15,129 nt of DNA from an uncultured Candidatus Altimarinota bacterium (GTDB lineage: Bacteria; Patescibacteriota; Gracilibacteria; UBA4473): contig CALIGR010000119.1 in the NCBI GenBank assembly GCA_938021445.1, positions 1 through 15,129 of the forward strand. Reading direction: 5' to 3'. The notes under the pieces were generated by a model, which ran no database searches, was not told the origin of the DNA, and saw only the letters and a list, made by a program, of their open reading frames with translations. Numbering within the stretch: the first letter of the stretch is position 1; every line of letters starts with the position of its first letter. Positions 1 through 7,634 of this stretch are shown here, piece after piece. Both the position numbers and the translations under genes were made by a program.

Positions 1-2
1 GC

Positions 3-3000
3 CAAGCTGAGGAAGAAAGACGGCGTCAAGCCCTTGAAATGGCTGAACGAGAGAGACAAGCGGAAGCGGAAAGACAACGGCAAGAAACAGCAAGACTCAG
101 AGAAGCTGAAGCACTTAGACTCAGACAAGAAGCCGAACAAATAGCTGCACAAAGAAGAGCCGCTGAAGCCGCAAAAGCCACTGACGCTGCAAAAAGAACG
201 GCTGATTCAACAGAACGAGCACAACTTATAGAAGATGCAAAAAGAGCGGCTGAAGCCGCAAGAGATCGTGCTGATTCTGTCCCTATAAGACTAGAGGGAG
301 CTCCGCTTGATATGCCTAAATTTGATCCAACTGCCGGTGTTCGTTTAGAAGGAGGCAGAGATAAAGAAGCTGCTCATATTAGTGCCGGTGTTGACGCGCT
401 TGGAGCACCCGAAACCGTTGATGCTAGAACTGAGGGTGGGCGATACGAAACACCTTCTGGCATTGGTGCCAGTGTTGGACCCCTTAGCGCTCCTAAAACG
501 GTTGGAGTTAGAGTTGAAGAAGGCTCTGGTTACCACCGCTCAGACATTCCTGCCTATGCGGCCGATAGACCTTCCCATAGAACTGTCGACAGGCGGCTTG
601 AAACAGAGACTCCGCGAGTTATCTCTAAAGACCTTGCTGCCGCCGCTGATGCGTTTAAAGGTGCCTCAATAACAGGCTCTCGTTTTGAAGACGCAGCAGC
701 ACGAACGGCAGCCAAAGCTCTCGAAGCCGCTGCTGATAAATTTAAGAAAATTTCTACTGTCGGTGTTCGCTTAGATGAAGCCACTGAGCGAGCGGCTTAT
801 GACTCGCTCTCGGCCGCTTCCGAAGCCGTTAATAAAGCCACTACCATCGGTGTTCGTATCGAAGGTGAGGCTGCACGAGGAACGTCTAAATCACTTAGAG
901 CTACCGCTAACACCATTGAAAACGCTGATATTTCCAAGATCCGTTTTGAGGGAGCTGAGTTTTTTGATACATCAAAAGCACTTAGAGCTACCGCTGATAG
1001 TCTTGATCGCGCTGCAGTAGCAGAAATTCGCCTTAAAAAAGACGATAAAAGTGGCCCTTTGGCCTTTCCTGCTGGACCTGCAAGTGATGCAACTGGCACT
1101 CTTGCGAGAGCACGCATTGAAGGTGCCGGCGGAACTGCCGGATCTGATCTTACTGCCGGACTTGCCAGTGATGCAACTGGTACCCTTGCGGGAGTCCGCA
1201 TTGAAGGCTCAGGAGGAGCCAGCCATAGTAAAATTACAGCTAGTGGTACTGGAATTCTTGAATCGGTCTTAAGCCTTGCTGATGGCCCAACCACAACTAG
1301 ACCCATGAGTACCCCAGAAAGACGTTTTTATGAGTTCGAATCAACAGACGCGGCCGCTAGCACCGGAGTTTCCATCCCTGCCGCCGCTGCCGATGGCGAC
1401 TCTTTCGTAGGGACTCGTTTTCTCCCGGGGGGAATGAGTCTATCCGACTATAGAGCACTCCCAATGACACCCATTCCTGTAAGTAATAATCCAAATGGAC
1501 GGAATCTTTTGGCTGTCACAAAAGAAGTAACGGGAAGGCGAAATGAGCAAGCACTCTCCAACCTTGCTGTACCACAACAAATAACAAGCCACTCTCAGGT
1601 AGTAAAACATCTAGAAAGCCAAAACAACCTTATCCTAAGAGGATTAAACAAAGAAGAAATAGCCGAAGTCAGGAGAAAGGTCCAAACGATGTTCACTGAC
1701 CCAAAAGGGTTTGAGGACTTTATGCTTAATAGTGGAAATGAACTTCTGGTAGCGGCTTTTCAAGACTATATTGAAGCCCAACAAGATCAAGCTGAGCTTG
1801 AAATGTTCACCCTTTGGCTCAGAGCCAAAGGCTTTGATGACGAGTCACTCGAGTTCCATCTGCCGAACCTTATACAGATCATGGCACTGCAGTCCGAGAC
1901 CCTTGGACGAAGAGCTACGTTGGCTGAATCAGTTGGGATGATAGGAATAACAGACAAAAATCTAAAAAATACTCAAGACCAAATTGGAACCTACTTTCCG
2001 AGCTTTGAATCAAAGTTTAAACGAATAACAACGCTTCCTGCTGGAAATAAACTTCCGGCATTTGAAGACGCTCGTTACGAGCAGATGGCTCAAATGGCGG
2101 CCGAATTAAGAGCTTTTGCGAACGCTCAAGACTCAGTACTACATTTATTTGGCAAAAACCAAAGAGTTGAAGATCTCCGTGCCACCTCAACCAGGCTTTT
2201 TGAAAGTTATATTGCCCGTGAGTTACTCGGTGAAAAGATTGAAGAGACTGAAAAAAATAAACATGGACGACGAACTGAAGCCAATAAAAAGTACCGTGAG
2301 GCCGCTGTCGAAATAGAGAAAATTGAGAAAGAGACTGAATTCAATAATACTATTTCAAAAGACGAAAGTAGAAGAGCGCTTCAAAGCATGGGCATCGACA
2401 ATCCGACAGAAATACAAGTAAATGAGGCTCATGAGCACTCAATTAACATTCTGAAAGATAAAGCCAAAATTGAAGTCCTTATCAGAAAAGGTATTTTAAA
2501 GGCTTCCGATCATCCACGTGTTGAAGAATATATGGACATGACCGGTATCGATCCTGACGATCGATGGTTCTGGGAGTACGACTACGCGGATGGCACTCAA
2601 AATGTAATTATCCGCCAAGCGATTATCAATGGAGCCCTTATCGCCGCCACTGGAGGTGGGGCCGCCGTCGGAATGTTCGCTGGAAGAGTCGCTTTTGGAG
2701 CAACCGCGCGAGCTACATACCTCGGAAGAGGGGTTCAAGCTGTTGGAAAATTTGGAACTACGGCCATGGGCCTTCATACCGGTAAATCTCTTGGATTCTC
2801 GGGGATAGCTGAAGGCGATTTCTGGGATAATCTAGGAGGCGAGTTGAGTAGTAAACAAAATATAATGACCAGCGTTCTTGAGACGGCCAGCCTGGGAATG
2901 ATTGGAAAAGCTAACTCTTGGTCAAGAATCGCAGGCCTCAGTGCCAAGAAAAAAGCGGCCGCCATTAGCGGAGTTGTTTTGACCGGAAGCACACTTGAGA

Positions 3001-3578
3001 CGGTTGCGATGACAGGCTCTATTAATCCTGCTGATCCTGAGTTTCTCCAGCAACTCGCTATGAACGTCGCACTCAACACCGCACTTCTTGGGGTTACTAA
3101 GGGAGTGAGTAAGATCCCAGATCCGGTAATGCCAAAATTTGGAGGAAAAGGAAAGCCTAAACCTAAGGCGAAACCAAAAGCACATCCTAATATAGTTACA
3201 AGTCCTAAAACAGCGCCTGCATCAATACATGATTGGAGTCCTGGGAAAGGAAGAATACATAACCAAATAGGAACAAACAATAAGCAGCAACTAAAAAAAG
3301 GTGAGGCTGCAACACTCCCTTCCAAAAAACTAACTGGTCCAGGCCCTTACAAGTTTGGGAAAAACGAAATCACCTATAAGCCATCTAAAACTGCTTCTGG
3401 CAAAACTGAAGTGACCGTTAAATTCCCAGATGGGAGTACCGCAACTATAAAGGCCGGAGATGGACAAGCTGTAAAAGTCACTCGTTCAGTTATCACTCCA
3501 CCAGCCAAAAAAGCCGCGAATGTAAACTATCAAATGCAACTAAATTCAGCTGGTGATATGGTTTTCTTAAGAATTTAA
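3..3578 (+). CDS. Giant coiled-coil/tandem-repeat protein, 5' end missing
   Basis: The frame is open to the left edge. Twelve in-frame codons before the first ATG (39) have the same Glu/Arg/Ala/Gln-rich composition as what follows, so the true start lies upstream. Numbering residues from that ATG: 1-80 is a highly charged coiled coil; about 83-415 is a tandem array of 28-29-residue repeats built on an R-[LIFV]-E core; about 415-500 is low-complexity; 500-850 is mostly helical; about 860-1030 is Gly/Ala-rich and hydrophobic with possible membrane-inserting segments; about 1034-1050 is a Lys-Pro linker; the tail is beta-rich (TEVTVKFPDGSTATIK). There is no cysteine in 1179 residues. No known family is recognised. 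The order coil, repeat stalk, hydrophobic region, linker, small C-terminal domain would suit a large surface or secreted protein, but this is inference. It ends with TAA two bases before the promoter of the next gene. Confidence 0.9.
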   Translation, partial: QAEEERRRQALEMAERERQAEAERQRQETARLREAEALRLRQEAEQIAAQRRAAEAAKATDAAKRTADSTERAQLIEDAKRAAEAARDRADSVPIRLEGAPLDMPKFDPTAGVRLEGGRDKEAAHISAGVDALGAPETVDARTEGGRYETPSGIGASVGPLSAPKTVGVRVEEGSGYHRSDIPAYAADRPSHRTVDRRLETETPRVISKDLAAAADAFKGASITGSRFEDAAARTAAKALEAAADKFKKISTVGVRLDEATERAAYDSLSAASEAVNKATTIGVRIEGEAARGTSKSLRATANTIENADISKIRFEGAEFFDTSKALRATADSLDRAAVAEIRLKKDDKSGPLAFPAGPASDATGTLARARIEGAGGTAGSDLTAGLASDATGTLAGVRIEGSGGASHSKITASGTGILESVLSLADGPTTTRPMSTPERRFYEFESTDAAASTGVSIPAAAADGDSFVGTRFLPGGMSLSDYRALPMTPIPVSNNPNGRNLLAVTKEVTGRRNEQALSNLAVPQQITSHSQVVKHLESQNNLILRGLNKEEIAEVRRKVQTMFTDPKGFEDFMLNSGNELLVAAFQDYIEAQQDQAELEMFTLWLRAKGFDDESLEFHLPNLIQIMALQSETLGRRATLAESVGMIGITDKNLKNTQDQIGTYFPSFESKFKRITTLPAGNKLPAFEDARYEQMAQMAAELRAFANAQDSVLHLFGKNQRVEDLRATSTRLFESYIARELLGEKIEETEKNKHGRRTEANKKYREAAVEIEKIEKETEFNNTISKDESRRALQSMGIDNPTEIQVNEAHEHSINILKDKAKIEVLIRKGILKASDHPRVEEYMDMTGIDPDDRWFWEYDYADGTQNVIIRQAIINGALIAATGGGAAVGMFAGRVAFGATARATYLGRGVQAVGKFGTTAMGLHTGKSLGFSGIAEGDFWDNLGGELSSKQNIMTSVLETASLGMIGKANSWSRIAGLSAKKKAAAISGVVLTGSTLETVAMTGSINPADPEFLQQLAMNVALNTALLGVTKGVSKIPDPVMPKFGGKGKPKPKAKPKAHPNIVTSPKTAPASIHDWSPGKGRIHNQIGTNNKQQLKKGEAATLPSKKLTGPGPYKFGKNEITYKPSKTASGKTEVTVKFPDGSTATIKAGDGQAVKVTRSVITPPAKKAANVNYQMQLNSAGDMVFLRI
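285..1284 (+). repeat. About 12 in-frame tandem repeats of 28-29 codons
   Basis: Each unit carries a short core, [VIA]-x-[VIA]-R-[LIFV]-E, followed by about 22 variable residues. Spacings between core arginines, from the second core on, are 28, 28, 28, 29, 29, 29, 29, 29, 28 and 28 residues; the first spacing is shorter (18). Examples are GVRLEGG, GVRVEEG, GVRLDEA, GVRIEGE, KIRFEGA and GVRIEGS. Neighbouring units also match at DNA level: CACTTAGAGCTACCGCT occurs at 892 and again 87 bases later, and units near 1069 and 1153 share AGTGATGCAACTGG at an 84-base offset. This points to expansion by tandem duplication followed by divergence. The middle units look helical (AxxLxAAAD), the outer ones Gly/Pro-rich. 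The right boundary is approximate. Confidence 0.88.
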
Positions 3579-3579
3579 T

Positions 3580-3608
3580 TTGACAAGTGTTACGTATTAT
3601 ATTATAAT
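3580..3608 (+). promoter_or_regulatory. Consensus sigma70-type promoter for the 3633 gene
   Basis: A perfect -35 TTGACA (3580-3585) is followed by a 17-base spacer and a perfect -10 TATAAT (3603-3608). The expected transcription start is near 3615, giving a leader of about 18 nt. The -35 begins two bases after the stop codon of the preceding giant gene, and no terminator is visible between them. Confidence 0.9.
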
Positions 3609-3632
3609 CGATTCGATTTAACACTTAAAGTT

Positions 3633-4511
3633 ATGAAAACACCATCAAAAGAAGCCCTCGCTTTTGCTGCCGCCGTAACAGTCACACCAGCTCTTCCTGC
3701 CGTTGCCGCAGAAGACAATGCTAACTGGTTTAGCCGGCAAATAAGCACTGTTACGGATGCCGTTCGTCCCACTGAATCGTTGGTTCAAAAATACTGCGGA
3801 AAAGTTAAGCTAAAAGATACCTCCGATGACGGATGTCCTTTCTCTATTGACCTCTACCTCCAATTTGTCGACGCAAATGACGATGGAAGGCTTAACGGAA
3901 CTTTGAGCGGAGGAGGCGTCAGCATCACTGAAGGCTACCAAATCGTTGGGGAAGATGGGAACCGGATGGCTGAAGGCGATATTGTAACCATAGCCTATGG
4001 TCTCGAGGGGCAGAAGGCCGTCGATGCAACCATCGTTAAGGCTCCAAGCATTAGCTTTGTTATGAAAGAAGTTGGTGGAGGTTATTCCACCGATGAAAGA
4101 CTGACAACTATATATGCGGAGGCCGAAGGCGAACTCGACAAAGCGAAAGGCTTGGAGGATAGCGATGAAACTAAACGTGGTCGGGTAGAAGAAGCCACGG
4201 CAGCGTTAGATGATGCCTACCGAGCACTCGTGATTGAACCATCATATGTAACCACTGGATATGACATGACAACCACCGTTTCTTTCACCGATCCAATTTC
4301 TGGTAAACTTGTAAACCGAGAGATGAAAAGCACCGTAAAATTTGAAGAGGCTGAAGGAGAGGACTTAATGGCTAAGGCCTATGGAACAGGTGGAAGAACG
4401 CCCAAAATAGATTATAAATCCTACCCAGCCACTGATCCAAGTGACGGAATGGAAGTAGCATTTAAAAACACAATGGGGGTCTCTAAAAAACCAGATGCCA
4501 AACGTAAATAA
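3633..4511 (+). CDS. Predicted exported protein with one cysteine pair
   Basis: This 292-residue protein begins with a signal-peptide-like segment: a short Lys-containing n-region, a weakly hydrophobic Ala/Val core (about residues 8-22) and an A-x-A type site (PAVAA before EDN, about 26). The rest looks beta-rich with a charged helical stretch at about 160-200. It has only two cysteines (55 and 68), close enough to form a disulfide outside the cytoplasm. An acidic loop at 80-85 (DANDDG) resembles the start of a calcium-binding loop but lacks the usual acidic twelfth position. The C-terminus is basic. The first ATG fits the promoter and leaves a leader of about 18 nt, with no Shine-Dalgarno sequence. 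It is a single-gene unit with its own promoter and terminator. I do not recognise a family. Confidence 0.88.
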   Translation: MKTPSKEALAFAAAVTVTPALPAVAAEDNANWFSRQISTVTDAVRPTESLVQKYCGKVKLKDTSDDGCPFSIDLYLQFVDANDDGRLNGTLSGGGVSITEGYQIVGEDGNRMAEGDIVTIAYGLEGQKAVDATIVKAPSISFVMKEVGGGYSTDERLTTIYAEAEGELDKAKGLEDSDETKRGRVEEATAALDDAYRALVIEPSYVTTGYDMTTTVSFTDPISGKLVNREMKSTVKFEEAEGEDLMAKAYGTGGRTPKIDYKSYPATDPSDGMEVAFKNTMGVSKKPDAKRK

Positions 4512-4542
4512 TAGTAAGTTTTTACGGAAAATATAAACTCTA

Positions 4543-4582
4543 AATAACCCCCACAAGAAATTGATGGGGGTTATTGTTTTTA
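4543..4582 (+). terminator. Strong rho-independent terminator after the exported-protein gene
   Basis: AATAACCCCC (4543-4552) pairs perfectly with GGGGGTTATT (4566-4575). The stem is 10 bp, the loop 13 nt, and GTTTTTAT follows. The right arm and T-run also contain the -35 element of the next promoter. Confidence 0.92.
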
Positions 4583-4602
4583 TCAATTATTTGTGGTATA
4601 AT
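4574..4602 (+). promoter_or_regulatory. Extended -10 promoter for the 4624-7530 unit
   Basis: The -35 is TTGTTT (4574-4579), the spacer 17 bases and the -10 a perfect TATAAT (4597-4602) preceded by TGG, an extended -10. The expected start is an A near 4609, which gives a leader of about 15 nt before ATG 4624. The -35 lies inside the preceding terminator. Confidence 0.85.
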
Positions 4603-4623
4603 GCTTGGATTATCTAGAACTCT

Positions 4624-7101
4624 ATGCGATTTCTGTACCAGAAGCATGACCTCGAAACCTCAAAATTTACTTTTCTTGAAGTAGATAGTGAGCTTTTGGA
4701 GCGATTTCGAGTCGAGTCAGAAGAAGCCGACGAACAGGAACTCTTGCAGGAAGCCAGAGATGTCGCCGTCGATCGCGTGGATAGTTTTACCAGAAGGGTT
4801 AACCGTGAAATCAAACGAAGACGAAACGCTGAAAGCGGAAGCCGCGGGGTTGATATTCTGAAGGGTTGGACTCAAAAACGTATTTTTGAAGCGCTTCGTT
4901 CAGGACCAACTGAAGCTGGTGGACAAAAAGCAGCTGGATACTTTGGGCGACAGCGAGATGAGATTGGTTCTGGTGTCCTCGGAGATCCAAATGAATACCG
5001 AGAGTTTATCCGAAAGATCCAATCGGGAAGAGAAACCGCACAGGCTTCGCTTTCAACGATCAACAGAGCCACTGCGATCCTCGACCAACTGCGAGAAAAA
5101 TACACGCTTGAGAGTCGAAATCGAAAAGAAATGAACGGTCGATACAAATCAAGACCCTGGAAAAACCTCAAATGGAATGATTCGCGTGACCAGTATATCT
5201 TACAACCCTGGAGAAATATCCAGTGGAATACGGGAGATCGGGCCAATGAGTTCAAAGCGCGTCAGGCTTTTGTCTTCGAAGCTTTTGATGAAGTCAAAGC
5301 CAAGATGGAGGCGCAAAAAGGACAAGTTGAGGCCGTGATTGTTGAAGCCGCCGCTCGGGTTGATGAAGAATACACCAAACGCCTTTCTCCCGAAGAACAG
5401 GCGGATCTCATCAAGCATATTAAGCTAAATCAGGCAAACCCAGGAGCCTTTAATGGCTCTCCGAAATGGTTTAAGGCTTTATTTTCTGGGCTGAGTAACG
5501 CACAAAGACTCGATGTCTACAAAAAACTCGATCTCTCTGGTGAGACTGGAGATAGCCTCCTCACTCAGGCCAATGAAAAAATGCTCGATGTTTCGGAGGC
5601 CGCCTGGAATAGCCGGAAGAGATTTAAGTCTCACGTAAACCAGCTAAAGAGCAAATACTCAAACCTAAAAATGTCTCTAGCCAGAGGCGCTACCCCAGAT
5701 AGAACTGCGCCTGATATTGAAACACTCGCTGATTCTCTAGAACTCTTTTTGTCTGGACATGGAGTTACCGATCGACGAGCTATATTTACTGGTTACCCAG
5801 TGGGATTTGAACCCAATGGGATACAAAGACTTGTGGCTATCTGTAACTATTTAGGCACTACGGCTCGACTCTCAACTCTTGTTGAAAGAGATATGTCACA
5901 AGAGTTAAAAACTCAGCTACTCGCGTACTTAGAAAATTGGGATAATCAACACAGCCATCCTGAAGCGGATAAAGTGTCATCAAAATTTGAAGAACTAGAC
6001 CGGAAGTCTGAGGAATGGCTTGGCCAAACTCAAATGCTTGTCCAATCATCACTACGACCGATCCGGACTCTAAACCAATTTACTCCGGTTTTAAAAACAG
6101 GCGTTGAGGACAAAATCGCTGAGGCAGAAAGCCTTATAACTGAGTTTAGTAACACCGAGCGAATTGGAGGAGAAGATATGTCTACTGACGAGATAGAATT
6201 TCTCCGAAAAAGCATCGAAAAAATAACGCAGATTAAGGATGCATTAACCCAGCAAAAACAAGTCTGGAAGCAAGAAGAGGATGAATTTAGAGCTGTTGAA
6301 AGAGAATGGAACCTTGCCAGTGTTAAAGCTAGAACCTTAGGACGAACTCCACCAACGGTAGACTCAATGGATTACACTGTGGTTGGCACAGACCGCCATG
6401 GACGAGATATAAAAGACAAAACAAACGAAGACACCGTTAAAAAACAAGTAAGAGATTTAGAATACTGGGAAACCGAATTTAAAAACAATCAAAGCCGGAT
6501 AGCTGAGCTTATGACTAGAGGCTATGGCCATCCTCCTACCGAAGCTGGATGTAAACTCACACGTATTCCAGATCTAATTCATACGGAAATTGACTTCCAA
6601 CGAAGGGTTATCACTAAGGATCGTGCCGAAAGAGGTAGAACTGTTGGCACGGGGACTCCTCTTGGGCGACAATTTGATGCTTTTCTGGAAGCTTCAAATA
6701 CGATCGAAAACGAAAAAGTACTCGCGGACCTTGAAGCGACTCGACAGGCGTCTTTTGCCGCTGTCTTGACCAAAAAACCGGGGAGTCGGGTGAGCTTTGA
6801 ATTTCATGAAATCCATCATGGTCGACCTGATACCGCTGACAATATTATTAAGGATATGGGGAGTCCAAGAGAAACCCTAAACGATCTAATTCTGATTGAA
6901 AAAACGGAAAAAGCCGCGGTCTTTGTTGGAGAACGGGGCAAAATCGTATTTCTACAAGAATCGGAGGAAGGCAAAGTCATCTTAATCGAATTTAGAGCTC
7001 CTCCTGGGCATGATGTTCTAACAAAAGGAATCCCACCGAACTATGATCCCGGAAAACACCCTGAAAGAATCGGAAGCCCTGCTCGAATCCTACCTGCCTA
7101 A
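4624..7101 (+). CDS. Large helical/coiled-coil protein of unknown function (825 aa)
   Basis: The protein is strongly charged and mostly helical. Coiled-coil-like stretches occur at about 20-70, 125-170, 210-260 and 450-560. A Trp-rich duplicated motif lies at 178-201 (PWKNLKWN and PWRNIQWN), and a mixed alpha/beta domain at about 715-800 contains AAVFVGERGKIVFLQ and VILIEFRAPPG. It ends in ARILPA, a tail type shared with minus-strand products. There is no signal peptide or clear membrane segment, and only two cysteines. Several anchors fall in the same order as in the 993-residue protein downstream (NPxxF near 272, YLG near 409-411, GEDMS near 516, the AVFV strand near 765), which suggests distant paralogy. 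The start is set by the promoter and a short leader; no ribosome-binding site is visible. The next gene begins after three bases, so the two are co-transcribed. Confidence 0.9.
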   Translation: MRFLYQKHDLETSKFTFLEVDSELLERFRVESEEADEQELLQEARDVAVDRVDSFTRRVNREIKRRRNAESGSRGVDILKGWTQKRIFEALRSGPTEAGGQKAAGYFGRQRDEIGSGVLGDPNEYREFIRKIQSGRETAQASLSTINRATAILDQLREKYTLESRNRKEMNGRYKSRPWKNLKWNDSRDQYILQPWRNIQWNTGDRANEFKARQAFVFEAFDEVKAKMEAQKGQVEAVIVEAAARVDEEYTKRLSPEEQADLIKHIKLNQANPGAFNGSPKWFKALFSGLSNAQRLDVYKKLDLSGETGDSLLTQANEKMLDVSEAAWNSRKRFKSHVNQLKSKYSNLKMSLARGATPDRTAPDIETLADSLELFLSGHGVTDRRAIFTGYPVGFEPNGIQRLVAICNYLGTTARLSTLVERDMSQELKTQLLAYLENWDNQHSHPEADKVSSKFEELDRKSEEWLGQTQMLVQSSLRPIRTLNQFTPVLKTGVEDKIAEAESLITEFSNTERIGGEDMSTDEIEFLRKSIEKITQIKDALTQQKQVWKQEEDEFRAVEREWNLASVKARTLGRTPPTVDSMDYTVVGTDRHGRDIKDKTNEDTVKKQVRDLEYWETEFKNNQSRIAELMTRGYGHPPTEAGCKLTRIPDLIHTEIDFQRRVITKDRAERGRTVGTGTPLGRQFDAFLEASNTIENEKVLADLEATRQASFAAVLTKKPGSRVSFEFHEIHHGRPDTADNIIKDMGSPRETLNDLILIEKTEKAAVFVGERGKIVFLQESEEGKVILIEFRAPPGHDVLTKGIPPNYDPGKHPERIGSPARILPA
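5154..5229 (+). repeat. Two 25-base direct repeats, 51 bases apart, encoding PWxNxxWN twice
   Basis: The copies at 5154-5178 and 5205-5229 both start ACCCTGGA and end TGGAAT, with substitutions between. They encode PWKNLKWN and PWRNIQWN, 17 residues apart. The aromatic and Asn positions are kept while others vary conservatively (K/R, L/I), which looks like a duplicated structural element. Confidence 0.7.
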
Positions 7102-7104
7102 AAC

Positions 7105-7530
7105 ATGCTACAACCTCAATCCGAACTCGAAGAAGTGTTGCTCTTAGTGGCCAGAGAAAACCGTATTCCGCTGGATACGCGGTACAAATTTTTTGAGTAC
7201 GTACAAAAAAATGATGGTTTGGACAAAAAAGCAGTCGATTTTTTGGAAGGCATGATGAAATACCTATCACAACAAGAAGAAAAAGCGGCGTCTATTGCGG
7301 ATCGCAGAGCGCTCCTTTTTGGAAATACGGTAGAGTTGCAGAAAAAACCTGAGTTTAGTCTTTCTCATAAAATTGTCGAAGAAGCGAGTGATGGAATGAC
7401 CAATCTAGCCGATAATTTCATCGAAAAAGTGAAAGATCAGGAGCAGCGTAAAGACGAAAAAGCTGAAAATACGGAACATCAAGATGATTTAGCTAATATT
7501 GAGGCTCTAAAAGCGCTACTAGTCTCCTAA
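7105..7530 (+). CDS. Small helical protein of unknown function (141 aa)
   Basis: The protein is predicted almost wholly helical. A moderately hydrophobic N-terminal half (ELEEVLLLVA, YKFFEYV, FLEGMMKYL) precedes a charged Lys/Glu/Asp-rich coiled-coil segment (about 105-130) and a short hydrophobic end (ALKALLVS). There is no signal peptide, no membrane helix and no cysteine. The start lies three bases after the stop of the 825-residue gene, with no Shine-Dalgarno sequence, so translation probably depends on termination-reinitiation coupling. The tight pairing suggests the two products act together, for instance as complex partners; this is inference. I do not recognise a family. Confidence 0.85.
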   Translation: MLQPQSELEEVLLLVARENRIPLDTRYKFFEYVQKNDGLDKKAVDFLEGMMKYLSQQEEKAASIADRRALLFGNTVELQKKPEFSLSHKIVEEASDGMTNLADNFIEKVKDQEQRKDEKAENTEHQDDLANIEALKALLVS

Positions 7531-7556
7531 TTTATTCTTCTAAAAGAGTCACTAAA

Positions 7557-7580
7557 GGCTTGTCTTTAAGCCGTTTTTTT
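7557..7580 (+). terminator. Rho-independent terminator ending the 4624-7530 unit
   Basis: GGCTT (7557-7561) pairs with AAGCC (7568-7572), optionally with one more G-T pair, followed by G and seven Ts (7574-7580). The stem is short but the T-run is strong. The loop and T-run also form the -35 and spacer of the next promoter. Confidence 0.8.
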
Positions 7581-7588
7581 GGTATAAT
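7560..7588 (+). promoter_or_regulatory. Extended -10 promoter for the 993-residue protein gene
   Basis: The -35 is TTGTCT (7560-7565), the spacer 17 bases and the -10 a perfect TATAAT (7583-7588) preceded by TGG, as at the 4624 promoter. The expected start is an A near 7595, giving a leader of about 40 nt. The -35 sits inside the preceding terminator hairpin. Confidence 0.8.
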
Positions 7589-7605
7589 TTTTTAATTTCA
7601 ATCAA

Positions 7606-7621
7606 AAGTCAACTCTGACTT
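7606..7621 (+). promoter_or_regulatory. Perfect inverted repeat in the leader of the 7635 gene
   Basis: AAGTCA (7606-7611), the four-base loop ACTC and TGACTT (7616-7621) form a perfect 6-bp palindrome between the predicted transcription start (about 7595) and ATG 7635, followed by ATTTT. It could be an RNA hairpin affecting translation or mRNA stability, or a protein-binding site. Nothing in the sequence decides between these. Confidence 0.45.
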
Positions 7622-7634
7622 ATTTTGACCTTCT

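Noticed and set aside
285..1284. Possible CRISPR-like repeat array
   Set aside because: Units are 84-87 bases, in frame, degenerate and translated, with no identical short repeats separated by unique spacers.
797..1306. 169-codon open frame on the minus strand opposite the repeat array
   Set aside because: It arises from codon periodicity of the repeats on the plus strand. It has no promoter or independent protein-like features.
2619..2820. Phage tail tape-measure protein identity for the giant gene
   Set aside because: A long helical protein with hydrophobic segments fits loosely, but no phage structural, lysis or packaging genes are nearby and the repeat core does not resemble tape-measure repeats.
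2774..3325. 183-codon minus-strand open frame opposite the giant protein gene
   Set aside because: It is a shadow of a clearly coding plus-strand frame, with unnatural composition and no start context.
3870..3890. Calcium-loop-like DANDDG in the exported protein (EF-hand or dockerin type)
   Set aside because: It is a single copy, the acidic residue at loop position 12 is missing and no flanking helix pair is evident, so it is mentioned only within the gene entry.
6805..6819. HEIHH (an HExxH pattern) in the 825-residue protein, near residues 728-732
   Set aside because: It follows a predicted beta-strand (SFEF) rather than lying in a helix, and no third ligand motif follows. The five-residue pattern is common by chance.
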